A stretch of 64,000 bases of DNA from Cryptomeria japonica (taxonomy: Eukaryota; Streptophyta; Pinopsida; Cupressales; Cupressaceae): the NCBI RefSeq assembly GCF_030272615.1, contig NC_081414.1:658144292-658208291 (forward strand), given 5' to 3'. The notes beneath the pieces are model-generated. The model was not told the origin of the DNA and searched no databases. It saw nothing but the letters and a program-made list of their open reading frames with translations. A program made the position numbers and the translations under genes. Shown in pieces: positions 26,006-37,381 of the stretch. Every line of letters begins with the position of its first letter. Position 1 is the first letter of the stretch.

Positions 26006-27554
26006 ATTGCACTCTATTCTTGTATTTTGGCTTATCCCTTCGGGGTTTCCTGGTGGGGCATTACACTTGGGCATGGGAGCACATTTCTATCTCAAGGCCT
26101 GTCATTCATGTTGATTTGCATCCTGGTGAGCCTTATGCTTTTAGGTACATAGCAGGTATCAGACATAGGGGTTCAGGTAACACCTTGTATTGGAGACATC
26201 AGTTTGACATTTTGCAGCATTTCATATGGAGACCATACTTAGATTGCCCTGGTTGGGCAGATGATGCAGTGCAATTGCCTTTCTTTCGACAGCAGAGATA
26301 TCTGACTAGTAGGACTTTTGAGACCTAGCATATTATTGAGATATATCTTCTAGGGCGGGTACTGAGACAATTTGGTGAGGTACAGGTGACACCAGTGGTT
26401 GCCACTTATTTTGCTCATGTATCTTGGGAGGTATCTAATTGGGGTATGTGCATACAACCACATGTTGCTCCTGCTGAGTTTGATGCTCTGCAGCCATTAC
26501 TCTGGGGTTGGGGCAGAGGTGCAGTGGATCCAAGGACGATGGCAGAGTATGATGCATGGTTTGTTAGGCACAGGCCAGTGCCATTGACTGATCCTGTTGT
26601 TCTGATTATAACATAGTAGATTCACCATCCCAGACAATGTTTGAGGATAGATGCAGGGGAGAGAGTCAGAGGAGGAGGGGAGGGTGGAGGTGAGGGAGAT
26701 GATGGAGGAGGTGAGGGAGATGAGGGAGAGGATGTAGACATTGGTGGAGACACCGAGTCTATTAGTAGTGAAGATAGCAGTGATTCTTTAGAATCATCGA
26801 GCAGCGAGGGTGGGGATGATGATGAGGATATGCCAGAGCAAGAGGATGTGCCTATTGCAGAGGGTGGGAGAGGATAGGTGGGTGATGAGGATGATCCACA
26901 AACTCTTAGAGCATGGGTCTAGAGTTTGGAGGAGGAGGTTGCTAGATGAGATGTCGAGCGGGAGACCTACCATGTAGATTATGGTGCCCTTGAGGCTGAG
27001 AGAGATCATCTCCAGAGGGAGAGAGATGAGGTAGTCCAGAGATGTCAGATTACCATGGATTCCTTTGATCATCTATTTAGAGCAGGTATAGATGCACGCG
27101 ACCAGGTAGATAGGTATTTCACTACTGCATAGGAGGCTATATATTGTCAACGGGAATATGAGAGAGTTATCCCCGAGGATCAGAGAGAGCCTACTTTCAG
27201 TGCATTTATGGGGAGGAGATCGAGTAGATCTACTTCACGAAGAACTAGCATTGGTGGCGTTATGGGACCACCTCGACATCTTGGGGTAGGATCTAGTGGA
27301 CAGGATCCACTTGTTGACAGAGGCAGTGTTGGTTGAGACATTTTTTATCATGTTATCTAAGCCTTCAAGCCTGTTTATTGTATTCATACACATTATCATT
27401 TTTGAGTTATATATATATGATATGCAGGGTTTGGCAGTGATCTATTTATGTTTTGTCTTCCATGTATGCTTATATGATGCTATGAGTTTTATGATGCATA
27501 TCTATTTGATTCTATGTGATTCTGAAATGAAATGGTAATACATGTATGTATCAA

Positions 27555-27715
27555 TGATGCTAATGAATGCAATAGAATTTATATGAATGCATATTAACTG
27601 ATATTTATGAATGCAATGGAATCTATATGAATGCTTAATGAAATCTATAATGAATGCAATGGAATTTATTATGAATGTAATGAAATTTTATAATGAATGC
27701 AACTGGAATCTTTTT
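27555..27715. repeat. Tandem repeats of about 25-30 bp
   Basis: The motif ATGAATGCAATGGAATTTAT and close variants recur about five times just after the PMD stop codon. Confidence 0.8.
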
Positions 27716-28844
27716 TTGTTTTTGTATGATAACGGCTAAACCAATTTTTAAACTTAGATACACCATGAAGAAATGTTAGTTAGATGATAGAGAAAAGAGA
27801 TTGATGATAGAAATAATGTTAGAAAGAATGTGATTTAGAGAGAAGATGAGAAATCAACAAACTATCAATAAGCAAATGAGATGAGAATGAAATTGAAAGA
27901 ATCACGAACCTATGTCACATATTTTATTGTGCCAATATATATTCATCACTGAGCCTTATTATTGAACAATGAAGCTTAGCACATCAGGGTATAAGGAACC
28001 AAGATGTAAAGATATCTCATTATAGAAACAAACACATAGTAGATAAGGAGTGAACCCTCCATTCTGGGAATTACACTAGGGGTCAAGGTATGTGTGGCAT
28101 CCAATAGCTGAATGCTCCTATCACAAACACCCACTAGAACAATTTCCCTAGAATTTCATCGGTCCATACCACAAACAACAAACAAAGAAAAAGATAATGC
28201 CCATCATAGCTCCTCTAGTTACTTGTGGACATCCTTGAGTAGCATAGAAACAATATCTATCGCCAAATGATGAAAGATAAAGACTGACCCGAACAAAATT
28301 CAGCAGCTATACTGACCTTGTGCCTTCGTTCTCAGTTGCTTGATGTGATGGTTGATAATGTCTAATCTCATAAAGTTGCAGACCCCGTTTAAGACTGACC
28401 TGTCTGATTTCGAGTGTATCCTCCTCTATTTAAGGCAATATAATGATCACTTTGTTATGGATATGATACAATTAATAAGACAGTTTGATCAGTTGATTGC
28501 AGATGTTTGACTGGATAGTCATATCCTTTTTTAAATTCATGTGAAGTGTTTGTTGGATATCTACTAGGGTATTTGTTTCTCACAAGATATTTTATTGCAA
28601 GTTTTTTTAATTGATTGATTTTCGATTTTTAGTTCTTTTCCAAGAGCTTTTTCGATGTTTTTGGATTATGTAGATCAATATTTGAATGTTTTTGATATTT
28701 TTTCAGGACATTTTCCAGATGTTTTTTATTTTTGAAGGATTGTTTTGCAGATGTTTTTGGTTGTTATGTTTTCCATATTTGAGTGTTTTTGGATGATTTT
28801 TTCAAGACTTTATATGGATGTTTTTGGTGTTTTTTATGGTTTTC

Positions 28845-29035
28845 ACTGTTTTGGGATTTTAAGTTTTTCAATGTTTTTGGACTTTGAGTTTTTCAATGTT
28901 TTTGGATTTTGAGTTTTTCAATTATTTTGGATTTTTTATTTTTCAATTTTTTTGGATTTTGAGTTTTTTTCAATGTTTTTGGATTTTGAGTTTTTTCAAT
29001 GTTTTTGGATTTTTTCATGACTTTATCTGATTTTT
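28845..29035. repeat. Tandem repeats of about 27 bp
   Basis: TTTTTCAATGTTTTTGGATT followed by TTGAG repeats about six times with small changes. Scattered weaker copies precede it from about 28680. Confidence 0.85.
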
Positions 29036-30174
29036 AGGATTTTTTTAAGTTATGCCCCTAGTGTGCAGTCCTATATGACATGATGATTTGCAAAATGTAT
29101 GTGGAGACAAATGAATTTTTGACATGCCCTATGTGAATGCAATATGCATGATTAAGATGCATTTCCTATTCGAACAAGGTTGACTGTGTTTGTTTTAGTA
29201 TTCGTAATACACCAATTGAAATGGAGGTGCAAAACATTTCAGAGATAAGCGATCAATCGATCCCCAAGGTCCCTTGGAACATTCAAATAAACACACTTAC
29301 TGACTAGGATTTACAAATGGAGATGCGGAAAACTTCCCCATTGGTTCTTGAAACTTTGATCTTCTTTTGCCCATGTGTGTGCAGATGAGTTAATTCCTGC
29401 TCTTGTGTTCACTAAAGATCCTTAGCATCTTATATGACTAGCTACATGGATTATCCTAACTTCAAAAGCATCCCGAATAGAGCCTCACTGCCAGCAAGCC
29501 TTGAGAGCTCCGACGAGGTTATAGATGTAATTTCTCAAATATTGCTCCATTGCTAGTAGGCTTTCATAGCCCTGATGGAGTTACTTGCCTGTTCGCATAG
29601 TCAATCTTTTTGTCGCATTTATATATATGATATTTCAGTTATATATCATTAGCCTTTTGCCTTAAGATGAATATTTTGCATAGCTCTTTTTATTTTTCTT
29701 TTCTTGCCTTGACTTGTAAGTAATGAAACCTACTTGGGTATGACAATTACAGCGGCACCGAAGTAAAATTTTAAATTTTTCACTAGTCATATGATCAACT
29801 AGGTGTCTAGAATGAATTAGAGATCTTATTTATGTGTTTGAGATATAGCAATTGATAGATTTTGGGTTAACAAGTCTCAAATAGTGAAATCGCTACCCAA
29901 CCATAAGTAAAGCGTTGTCACAGGGTAATGTTGTAGATGAATGACCTTAGGGCCTCAAAGACTTCATGTCCAAATATCTAAGAAAGGAGATGACCCTTGT
30001 TTTTCTTGAATGCAAACGAATGATAAACTTGAACAATTGCCTTGTTTTATTGGTACTGCTATATGAAAATACAGAAATTTTGAGAATATGATGCATTTGA
30101 AAAAGAAACTATATGTAATGCAGTGTTTTGAATAATACGATATGCAATGCGAAAAGTAAAACCTAAACTACACA

Positions 30175-31363
30175 GCCCTTAGGTATAATATTGTTTAAGG
30201 TGCATGTTGTTCATAGGGTCAGAGAGTGGATCTCCCTCTATGGTAGCCAAATTATATGCTCCATTGCCTACAACCCTTGTTATGATGAAAGGACCTAGCC
30301 AGTTAGGTTCGAATTTCCCTGGCTTTTTTCATTCCGCTAGGTTCCTTTGATTCTCTTTAAGGACTAGAACTCTCACCTGAAAAATTTGTGGGTGGACTCT
30401 TTTATTATAACTTCATCTCAGTCTGTTTTGATATCCTTGTAGATGGTTGAACGTTGTTTGTCTCTTTTCATCAAGGGTTTTGAGTTCTTGTAACCTTGCT
30501 ACCTTGTAGTCTTCCTCTGATATGATGTTCTGTAAGGAAACTCTTAGAGATAGTTTTTCTATTTCAATGGGGAGTATTGCTTCTGTACCATAGACCAAGG
30601 AATATAGTGTTGCTCCTATAGGTGTGTGTACTCCTGTTCTATAAGCCTAAAGAGCGGGATTTAACTAGAGATGCCAGTCATGTCCTATGTTAGTGACAAC
30701 TTTCTTAAGAATTTTCAATATTGTTTTATTTGTAGCCTCTGCTTGTCCATTGCTTTGTGGATAATATGTTGTGGCAATTCTTTATTGTATGTGAAACTTG
30801 TCACACAATTCCTTCACTTCTTGGTTTTTAAATGGACGTCCATTATTTGTCACTAAGCACAGTGGAATCCCATATCTACATATAATGTAGTTGAGAATGA
30901 ATGTTGATATCTTCTTTCCAATGGTGTATGTAAGAGGAATTGCCTCAACCCATTTGGTAAAGTATTCAGTGACTATTAAGATGAACTTGTGCCCATTGGA
31001 AGAAGTAGGGTTGATTTTACCCACTAGCTCTAATCCCCATTGTGAAAATGTCCATGGTGATGTAATGGGTTGAAGATCTTGTGCTAGTGCATGAATGAGA
31101 TCTCCATGCATTTGGAATTGTTTACATTTTTGTACATACTTATAAGCATCATTTTCCATAGTTGGCCAGTAATAACCTATTCTCAACAATTTCTTTGACA
31201 ATGGTGGACCACTTTGGTGAGCCCCACAAATTCCATCATGGACTTCTTTTAAAGAAAGGTGTGCTTCATTCTCATCAAGACATCGGAGAAGAGTTCCATC
31301 GAAGCCCTTTCTGTACAAAGTAACAACTATAATGGTGTATCTAGATGCCTGACGCATAAAGGT
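30175..31363 (-). pseudogene. Tat integrase with decayed active site
   Basis: Integrase inserts the cDNA into the genome. The - strand frames at 30782-31357 and 30413-30598, with the stretch between and to about 30180, give the whole domain. An N-terminal HHCC region is present (HQSGPPLSKKLLRIGYYWP) but its last Cys is replaced (CKQF). The core reads WGLELVGKI, LVTNNGRPF and YYPQSNGQAEATNK, so of the D-D-E triad the first Asp is Glu, the second is Asn and only Glu remains. The C-terminal part has the typical LVYGTEAILPIEIE and GPFIITRVVGNGAY. Stops interrupt it, several at CAG/CAA-like positions. Confidence 0.88.
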
Positions 31364-31479
31364 CTTCTTTTAATTTCTAGACAGATCTGGTGACATCTAT
31401 TGAGTATGTAAATATGTATATATTTTATTGTACCAAGGTGATTCTGGACCCACAATTGTACATACATATTCTGCTGGAG

Positions 31480-31965
31480 GAGTCTCATAAACCGGTAGAA
31501 TCAACTATTCTATGATGAACTCAAACTGAGTTTCATTAGTAGGCATATTCAAAAGAGATCCTATGGTAGCCATTGCATCTACGGCCTTGTTTTGTATTCT
31601 TGGGATCTATTCGAAGGTGATTTTGTTGAAGTTCTCTTTGTAATGTTCTACTAGATTCTTATAAGGCATGTGTTTGTCATCCTTCATGTTGTAATCATCA
31701 TTGACCTGGTTTACAATCAATTGTGAATCACCATAGACTTGTAATTCTTGTATTCTCCACTGTATAGCTGTACGAAGTCCTATAAGAAGAGCTTCATATT
31801 TGGCTATATTGTTTGTGCATGGAAAATTTATCCTAAATGATTTAGGTACAGAATCCCCTTGAGGAGTAATGAAGATAATCCTTGCTCCCGATCCATGACT
31901 TGTATATGACCCATCAAACTATAATTTCCACATTAAAGATGCTATCAATGTAAACACTAATTCAT
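31480..31965 (-). pseudogene. Tat second RNase H domain
   Basis: Between the RT-linked RNase H and integrase, one - strand phase reads FDGSYTSHGSGARI, then KYEALLIGLRTAI, GDSQLIVNQV and NKAVDAMATIG. These are the D, E, D and D regions of a type I RNase H, so the catalytic residues look kept. A second RNase H in this place is a hallmark of the Tat lineage. Single stops break the frame near 31540 and upstream at 31924. Confidence 0.8.
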
Positions 31966-32014
31966 CTAGAAAGTCTATGAGTAATGGATGATTGTCTTGT
32001 AAAGGATCCTCTGC

Positions 32015-32516
32015 TAACTAATTTGCTATAATTTTTCCTTTAATGGCCTTTATGTCTATGTACTCTATATCAAACTCACTCAATATCATGACCCACTTAC
32101 CCAATCGCTCAGTCAATGTTGCTCTGCTCAATAGGTACTTGAGTGGATCAAAGTGTGCAATGAGTTGTATCTTATGACTTAGCATGTAATGTCTCAGCTT
32201 TTGGGATGCAAAGATTACTTCTAAGCATGCTTTCTCTATAGGGTTATAATTAAGTTCATAGCCAATCAAAGTCCTACTTATATAATAAATGGCTCTTTCT
32301 TTTCCTTTTTCGTCATGTTATGCCAACAGAGCTCCTAGAGCTGAGTTTGTTGGTGATATGTATAACAATAGAGGTTTTCCTAGAGTAGGTGATACTAACA
32401 CTGGTGTTTACAAGATAATCTTTTAGAGATTGGAAAGCTTCCTGGCATTGTTCTATCCATTTAAAAGTAACTCCTTTCCTGAGTAAATGTTGGAATGGGT
32501 GACACTTATCTGCCAA
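32015..32516 (-). pseudogene. Tat RT-linked RNase H region and RT connection
   Basis: The frames at 32313-32516 and 32018-32269 follow RT. The first has FKWIEQCQEAFQSLKDYL, the usual connection between RT and RNase H. The second has YNPIEKACLEVIFASQKLRHY and ATLTERLGKWVMILSEFDIEY, the degenerate RNase H of gypsy elements. A frameshift or stop separates the two near 32290. Confidence 0.85.
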
Positions 32517-33510
32517 CTATCCTATGAATCTCCTTATGGATTGTAATATCCCTTGTAGCCCTCTGATTTGTTTAAGTTTTGATGGAGGTTGCATATCAAT
32601 GATTGCCTTGACCATGGCAGGGTCTACTTCAATTCCTCGGTTTGACACTATGAACCCTAATAGTTTACCTGTTGTTACACCGAACACACACTTCTTCGGG
32701 TTTAGTCTAACATTATACTGCTCCAACCAATAAAATATCTGTGCAAGTACCAAAAGGTGACCTCTTGTTTGTGATTTAGCCAATATGTCATCCACATTAT
32801 CTTCCATTATGTTGTGGATCATGTCATGAAACAATGTTGTCATAGCTCTTTGGTATGTTGCTTTGACGTTTTTGAGACAAAATGGCATCACATTCCAGCA
32901 GTATGTTCCCCATGGACATGGAAAGGTCATTTTATGTTGATCTTCTGGTTCAATTTTAATCTAGTTGTATCCTGAGAAACCATCCATTAAGGATAGCATT
33001 TCATTTCCAGCTGTTAGGTCAACTATCATATCGATATTGGATAGCGGGAAGTCATCCTTAGGACAAGCTTTATTTAAATCTTGAAAATCCGTATAGATTC
33101 TTATTCCTCCCATGGGCTTAGTCATAGGTACCAGGTTGGATATCCATTCTGTATAATCAATAGGTCTAATGAAACCTACATCCAGCAACTTTTGTAGTTC
33201 TACTTTAACCAGTAATGCAATACTTGGATGTATTTTTCTCATTTTTTTCTTGTAAGGTTTAACTCTTGGTATTAAAGGTAAATGATGCAACACTAATTCA
33301 GAGTCTAAGCCTAGCATATCTGCATAGGACCAAGCAAAGTTGATAGGTTGTTGCTTGAAAAAATGAATGAATCTATCTTTTTCTTCTTTGCTTAGTGATT
33401 TTGCTAGATAGATGTTATGTACAACCTCTCCTTCTATTATGTTTACTTCTTTTGTTTCCTCTATAAGCAATGTTGAACTTTCTCTTTCTATAGGAAGATT
33501 ACCCAACTTT
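32517..33510 (-). pseudogene. Tat reverse transcriptase, two key changes
   Basis: RT copies element RNA into DNA. The frame at 32961-33506 has VKPYKKKMRKIHP, VGFIRPIDYTEW, NLVPMTKPMGGIRIYTDFQDLN and DGFSGYN. A TAG at about 32958 replaces a Gln codon, and the frame resumes with the PED-HKMTF region and a PFCLKNVKATYQRAM segment. The catalytic box reads NVDDIL where Y/FVDD is expected: both Asp remain but the aromatic residue is lost. KLLGFIVSNRGIEVDP completes the domain. Non-functional as it stands. Confidence 0.9.
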
Positions 33511-34370
33511 ATTTTTCCATTATGGGTAGTTTGATCCTTATCTTCTATTGCAGAAGCACTTTCTTCTCCAAATTATGTTGTTCTATCTAGGTCTACAACA
33601 AACCCTGCTTTGTGATCACCTTGTGTAAATCCTTCTCTGACTCAGAGAAATTCTGAAATTGCTTCATCATTTTCAAACCAATCCAGCATTGGTTTTCCTT
33701 CTTTCCCCCAATCAATCAAGTGTGAATGTATCAGGGGTAAATCATTACTCCCTTCCATAGTAGACTCTGATAACATGAAGACTTGATTGTTTGAATGACT
33801 TTGTGTATTTTCATCTCGTAGAGGTTTTATTTGATACCTTAATATTACACTTTCTGGTGGGCTAGAATCATGGAGTGATAAGAACACATAGTCATGAGAG
33901 TCTCTCTTACTTTCAATATATGTTTCATCATGTGAGCAATCATCACTTATTTCTTCTTGTTCTTGTTGCTAATTCTGGTGTAGATGGACTGGCTTTCTTT
34001 GGACATTAGTTACCCTTCTTAAGCCTGGTATAAGCCTTTGGAATCTTTCTACATCTGATTTGTTGGGTTGAGCATGAGTCGTTTCTCATGGCAAAAGTAG
34101 TAAACATGCATCTGTTGTAACATTAGCCTGCGCTATTGTGTCAACAACTGCATCATTTTGTGACTCAGTGCTAGGTTCTTGCAGGAGTTGTCTCATGTCT
34201 TCTCCATCTAATTCTACACTAGGTTATGTGGGTACCTGATTACTTGTTTGAGATGAAGATGGAAGCACCTACATGGACAAATCCCTTTGTGGTATGTAAT
34301 CTAACAGTTTCCTTGGTCGATTTAATATGTCAAGGGTACGATGTCTTTCTTTTGTGATATGTTGTACATA
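33511..34370 (-). pseudogene. Tat polyprotein linker between G-patch and RT
   Basis: One - strand phase stays largely readable from 34370 to 33510, with stops at several Gln-like codons. It is rich in Ser, Asp, Glu and Gln. An 81-codon piece at 33642-33887 is its longest open part. No domain is recognised, as is usual for the protease-RT linker. Confidence 0.6.
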
Positions 34371-34500
34371 CTTATATCCCAATCCTTAATTCCCTGGATT
34401 ATCATTGGGAACAATAGGCTCTAGCCTTCCTTGTTTCTGTAACCCTAGGCTTGTGGTACCATCATATCCATGTCTTTGGAGCATTTTGAATCCATTTCCA
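34371..34500 (-). pseudogene. G-patch domain in the Tat polyprotein
   Basis: The - strand phase reads GFKMLQRHGYDG, then SLGLQKQGRLEPIVP, and ends GLGY, fitting the G-patch pattern of spaced glycines around an LG-x-x-x-x-G core. G-patches bind RNA or helicases and occur next to some retroviral and retrotransposon proteases. One stop (TAA or TAG for Gln) falls near its end. It lies between protease and RT. Confidence 0.65.
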
Positions 34501-34859
34501 TATTGATCTATGTGTATTTTGGGTATTGTCATATGATCTTCTTCTCTATATATAAAATGGTTAACATCTTCGTTCAGGGATTCTTCTTGTAAGTCACCCC
34601 ATATAATGAAAGAGCATGAGTCTGTGTATCTTTCAATTTATTTTCTTTTGTCTTGTTTTTGTATTGTATTGTGAGGTTTCCCAAAAGACTTAGGAGAAAG
34701 AGACAATTGTTTCCCACTTGCAATATAATACTCTCCACAACCCATATCTTTTATTTGTAAGGAGGATGTTGTAGGAATATCCCTTTTTATTTTTGTGATT
34801 TTTAATGTCTCCAGTTGTGTAGTGAGAGGTGCTGCTTGATTGATAGGTACTTGATTATC

Positions 34860-35832
34860 CATACTTTCTTTCAATTAATTTCAATGTTGGAAGGGATTTG
34901 GATCACCCCTTATGGTGATTTCAATACCATTATATGGGAATTTGACATACTAATGAAATGTGGATGGTACTGCTTGCATGGTGTGGATTCATGGGCAGCC
35001 CAATAGCATGTTATATCCCAGTTCTCTATCCAAGACTTGAAAATTGATTTCTATTGTTATAGGTCCCACTTGTACCAATAGTGTTACAATGCCTTTTGAT
35101 GGGCATTCTTCATTATCGTATGCCTTGATATTTATCCTCTTGGAAGAATCAATGTGAAGTTTGGAATATCCTAGTGCCTTAACCAACTTTAAAGTACAAA
35201 TGTTGAGACCAACTCCTCCATCTAAGTACTCTTCTGATTCTTCTCTTATGAATGTAAGCTTCCAGATGTAGTGGGTCGTTATGAAGTAGTCTTTCACTAG
35301 GAATATCTTGTTCTATGAATGCAATATGTGTGACTTGTGTCGAATTACCTACCATAGACTGGAAGGTATTTTCATCTATATCTTTGTCCACTACTAAATC
35401 TTGAAGTGTTTTATCCAGTATAGCTCTATGAGTGGGTGAAATACACAAAAGTTTGAATAATGATATATGTGCTGGATTTTTCTTAAGTTGCTCAACAACA
35501 TTATAAGTCCCTACTACTGGTGGATGATTTTGTGGTATCCCTTGTAAAGTTACCTTTGATCTGTGAGTAACCACTATACAGTCTCTATCTCTAGGAGTTA
35601 TAGTAATTGTAGCAACTGTATCATTTGACTTACAAGATTTGTTGGTATCATATGTTGTTTTATCTAGATTTATGTTAAATCCCTTTTCATAGTCTTTATG
35701 TGTATGTTTGACATCCATGATGTGTTCCATGAGTTCATCTTGAAACCAACCTAAATGAGATGGTTGATCATGCCCCCAGTCTCTGAGATATAGATTTCTA
35801 TCATCATCATACTTTGGTGCCTTTGATATCAT
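34860..35832 (-). pseudogene. Tat protease region
   Basis: The frame at 35179-35832 covers the segment after Gag and shifts near 35220. The frame at 34989-35297 then gives the protease: EYLDGGVGLNICTLKLV, with D-G-G at the active-site position (usual: D-S/T-G or D-G-G/A in this lineage), a central strand region, and LGYNMLLGCPWIHTM at the C-terminal signature, continuing in phase to about 34870 with a KFPYNGIEITI segment. Confidence 0.78.
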
Positions 35833-37381
35833 GCAAATGTGGTTGTCATCTATGTGAGTGTCTTGGCATTTCTCATCTTGATCAAGTGTTTCTTGTGAAT
35901 CATTATTTGCTATATCTTCTGAGCTAATGGCATGAATAGTGTAGTCTTATGAGACCTTTGTGTAGTTAGTTGTATTGTCCTGGGTACCTGATGTGGTAGC
36001 TTTCCCTTTGACATGCTTAACAAATGGATCCTTAAAAATTGTATGATTTGTATTTGCTAAGGTTTTATCGGTATCGATTGTGATGTCCCCTTGGTTTATC
36101 ATATCTTGGACTAAGTTTTTCAATTTGTAGAAACTTCTTGTTTTATGACCTTTAGTCAGATGATAATCACATAAATCATTATCATTCCACCATGTGGGTT
36201 TCAAAGGACCTGGTTCATACACTCTTACTTCAAGTAAAGTGATCATCTTTGTCTGTATTAACTTTTTGAGTGTTGACTCAATAGGTTCTCCTAGAGGTGT
36301 GTAATTTCTTCTTGGAGCATTTACCCTGGGGTATCTTGTGTTTGTGTTTTGTGTAGCGTTTACATTTGTGGAGGTCATGTTATTCCCTATATGTGGATTA
36401 GATGACTGACTCATTGCCAAAGATAAAATGGGATGAGTTCTATTTATCATTCTGGCATCTACAATACCATCATTGGTCACATTTTTGTTTTTCGACCAGA
36501 ACTTAGATTTGTCATTGTTGTTGGTGTTGCCATACTTAATAAGACCTTGTTCTACTAGTCCCTTCTCACATTTTAGAGATTTTTCCATGATTTGTTTGAA
36601 TGTGATTAGACATTGCATTTGTATCAGATATTTAATCTTAAGAATCAATTTTTCTATGAACATGTCTACTTGCTCTGTTTCTGGAATAATTGTCTTGCAC
36701 CTCCTATAGAGAGCCCTCCATCGTTGTATGAAGGATGTAAATTTTTCATTCTCATATTGTTTAGTGGCACACAAGTCCATCAAAGTAACCGGGGTGTCAA
36801 TGTTATGTGAGAAGTTTGCAATAAATTGTTCAGCTAATTCTCCCCATGATGTGATGGTTGGTGGTAAATGTGAGAACCACTCTAAAGCTAGACCTCCTTG
36901 ACTTTTAGGAAATAGTCTCATTAAATAAGTATCTTTTGTGGTAACCTCTATACATGTCATTAAAAACTCTCTGATATGATCTCTAGGATCACCCTTCCCT
37001 TGATATCTATCAAATTTAGGTGTTTCAAAATGTTGTGGGAAAGGCGGCATGTATAATGTGTGATCAAATGGATAAGGACGTAAGTCTTTCATTGTGTAGC
37101 TCTTTTTACCATTACTGGTTTGCATGGTTGTCATTTGTTGTTGCAAATTTTGTAATTTTTGCGTCAGAATATCTATTTGTGTATGTCCCACAAAAGGATA
37201 ACTAGGAGTTTGTTGGAAGGTACCATAATTATAACTTTGTGTGTTGTGCGTTCCACTAGGTACTGTCAAGTAAGTGATATGCAAACCCATGTTTGGTTGA
37301 GTTGTACTTGTTGTATTGGCAAGACCTAGATTTGCATTTTGATGACTATATGTTGATCCTATAGAATAGGAAAGTGGAGGT
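35833..37381 (-). pseudogene. gag: Tat Gag, main part
   Basis: Gag forms the particle that packages the RNA. The 447-codon frame at 35947-37290 has the gypsy Gag core: MPPFPQHFETPKFDRYQGKG, an LALEWFSHLPP region, SWGELAEQFIANF and FTSFIQRWRALYRRC. Near its C-terminus is the CDYHLTKGHKTRSFYKLKN motif typical of plant gypsy Gag (its last Cys is replaced by Phe or Tyr), followed by VQDMINQGDI. The reading phase continues upstream to 37381, where the X-B LTR cuts it. The N-terminal part is at 45195-45693. Confidence 0.9.

Larger units (their letters stand above)
21703..26065. mobile_element. Solo LTR, 4363 bp, inserted in the PMD gene
   Basis: It starts TGTAGTACCCC and ends GGGGCATTACA, which are inverted copies of each other apart from two positions. 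It is flanked by the perfect 5-bp duplication CTTGG (21698-21702 and 26066-26070). Removing it leaves an in-phase PMD frame. The termini are of the kind seen in large gypsy LTRs. I find no protein domain, primer site or internal copy of the ends, so I read it as one very long solo LTR. A small non-autonomous element with unrecognised short LTRs is the alternative. Confidence 0.75.
20707..27336 (+). pseudogene. Plant mobile domain (PMD) gene, antisense within Tat, interrupted by a solo LTR
   Basis: PMD proteins are plant nuclear proteins that also occur in transposons. Exon 1 starts at ATG 20707 and ends at 20784 before GT. A putative intron ends with TTGCCAG at 21110. Exon 2 carries the PMD signature ALIERWHSETCSFHLP then GEASITLADVWRILHIP. 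It is cut at 21702 by a 4363-bp insertion and resumes at 26066 in the same phase (LLQTW joins AWEHIS). The C-terminal part has PMD residues, a Gly/Asp/Glu-rich run (26640-26870), a helical segment and an Arg/Ser-rich tail ending at TGA 27334-27336. There is a frameshift near 21183. In-frame stops (e.g. 21364, 21460, 21589, and TAG/TGA codons between 26320 and 27135) mostly look like CAA, CAG or CGA changed by C to T. It lies antisense to pol, between integrase and the 3' LTR. Confidence 0.85.
27337..30170 (-). other. Tat spacer between integrase and the PMD gene
   Basis: No ORF with a recognisable domain lies in these 2.8 kb. The stretch includes two short tandem repeat arrays, listed separately. 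Long non-coding spacers around the antisense ORF are usual for Tat elements. Confidence 0.55.
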
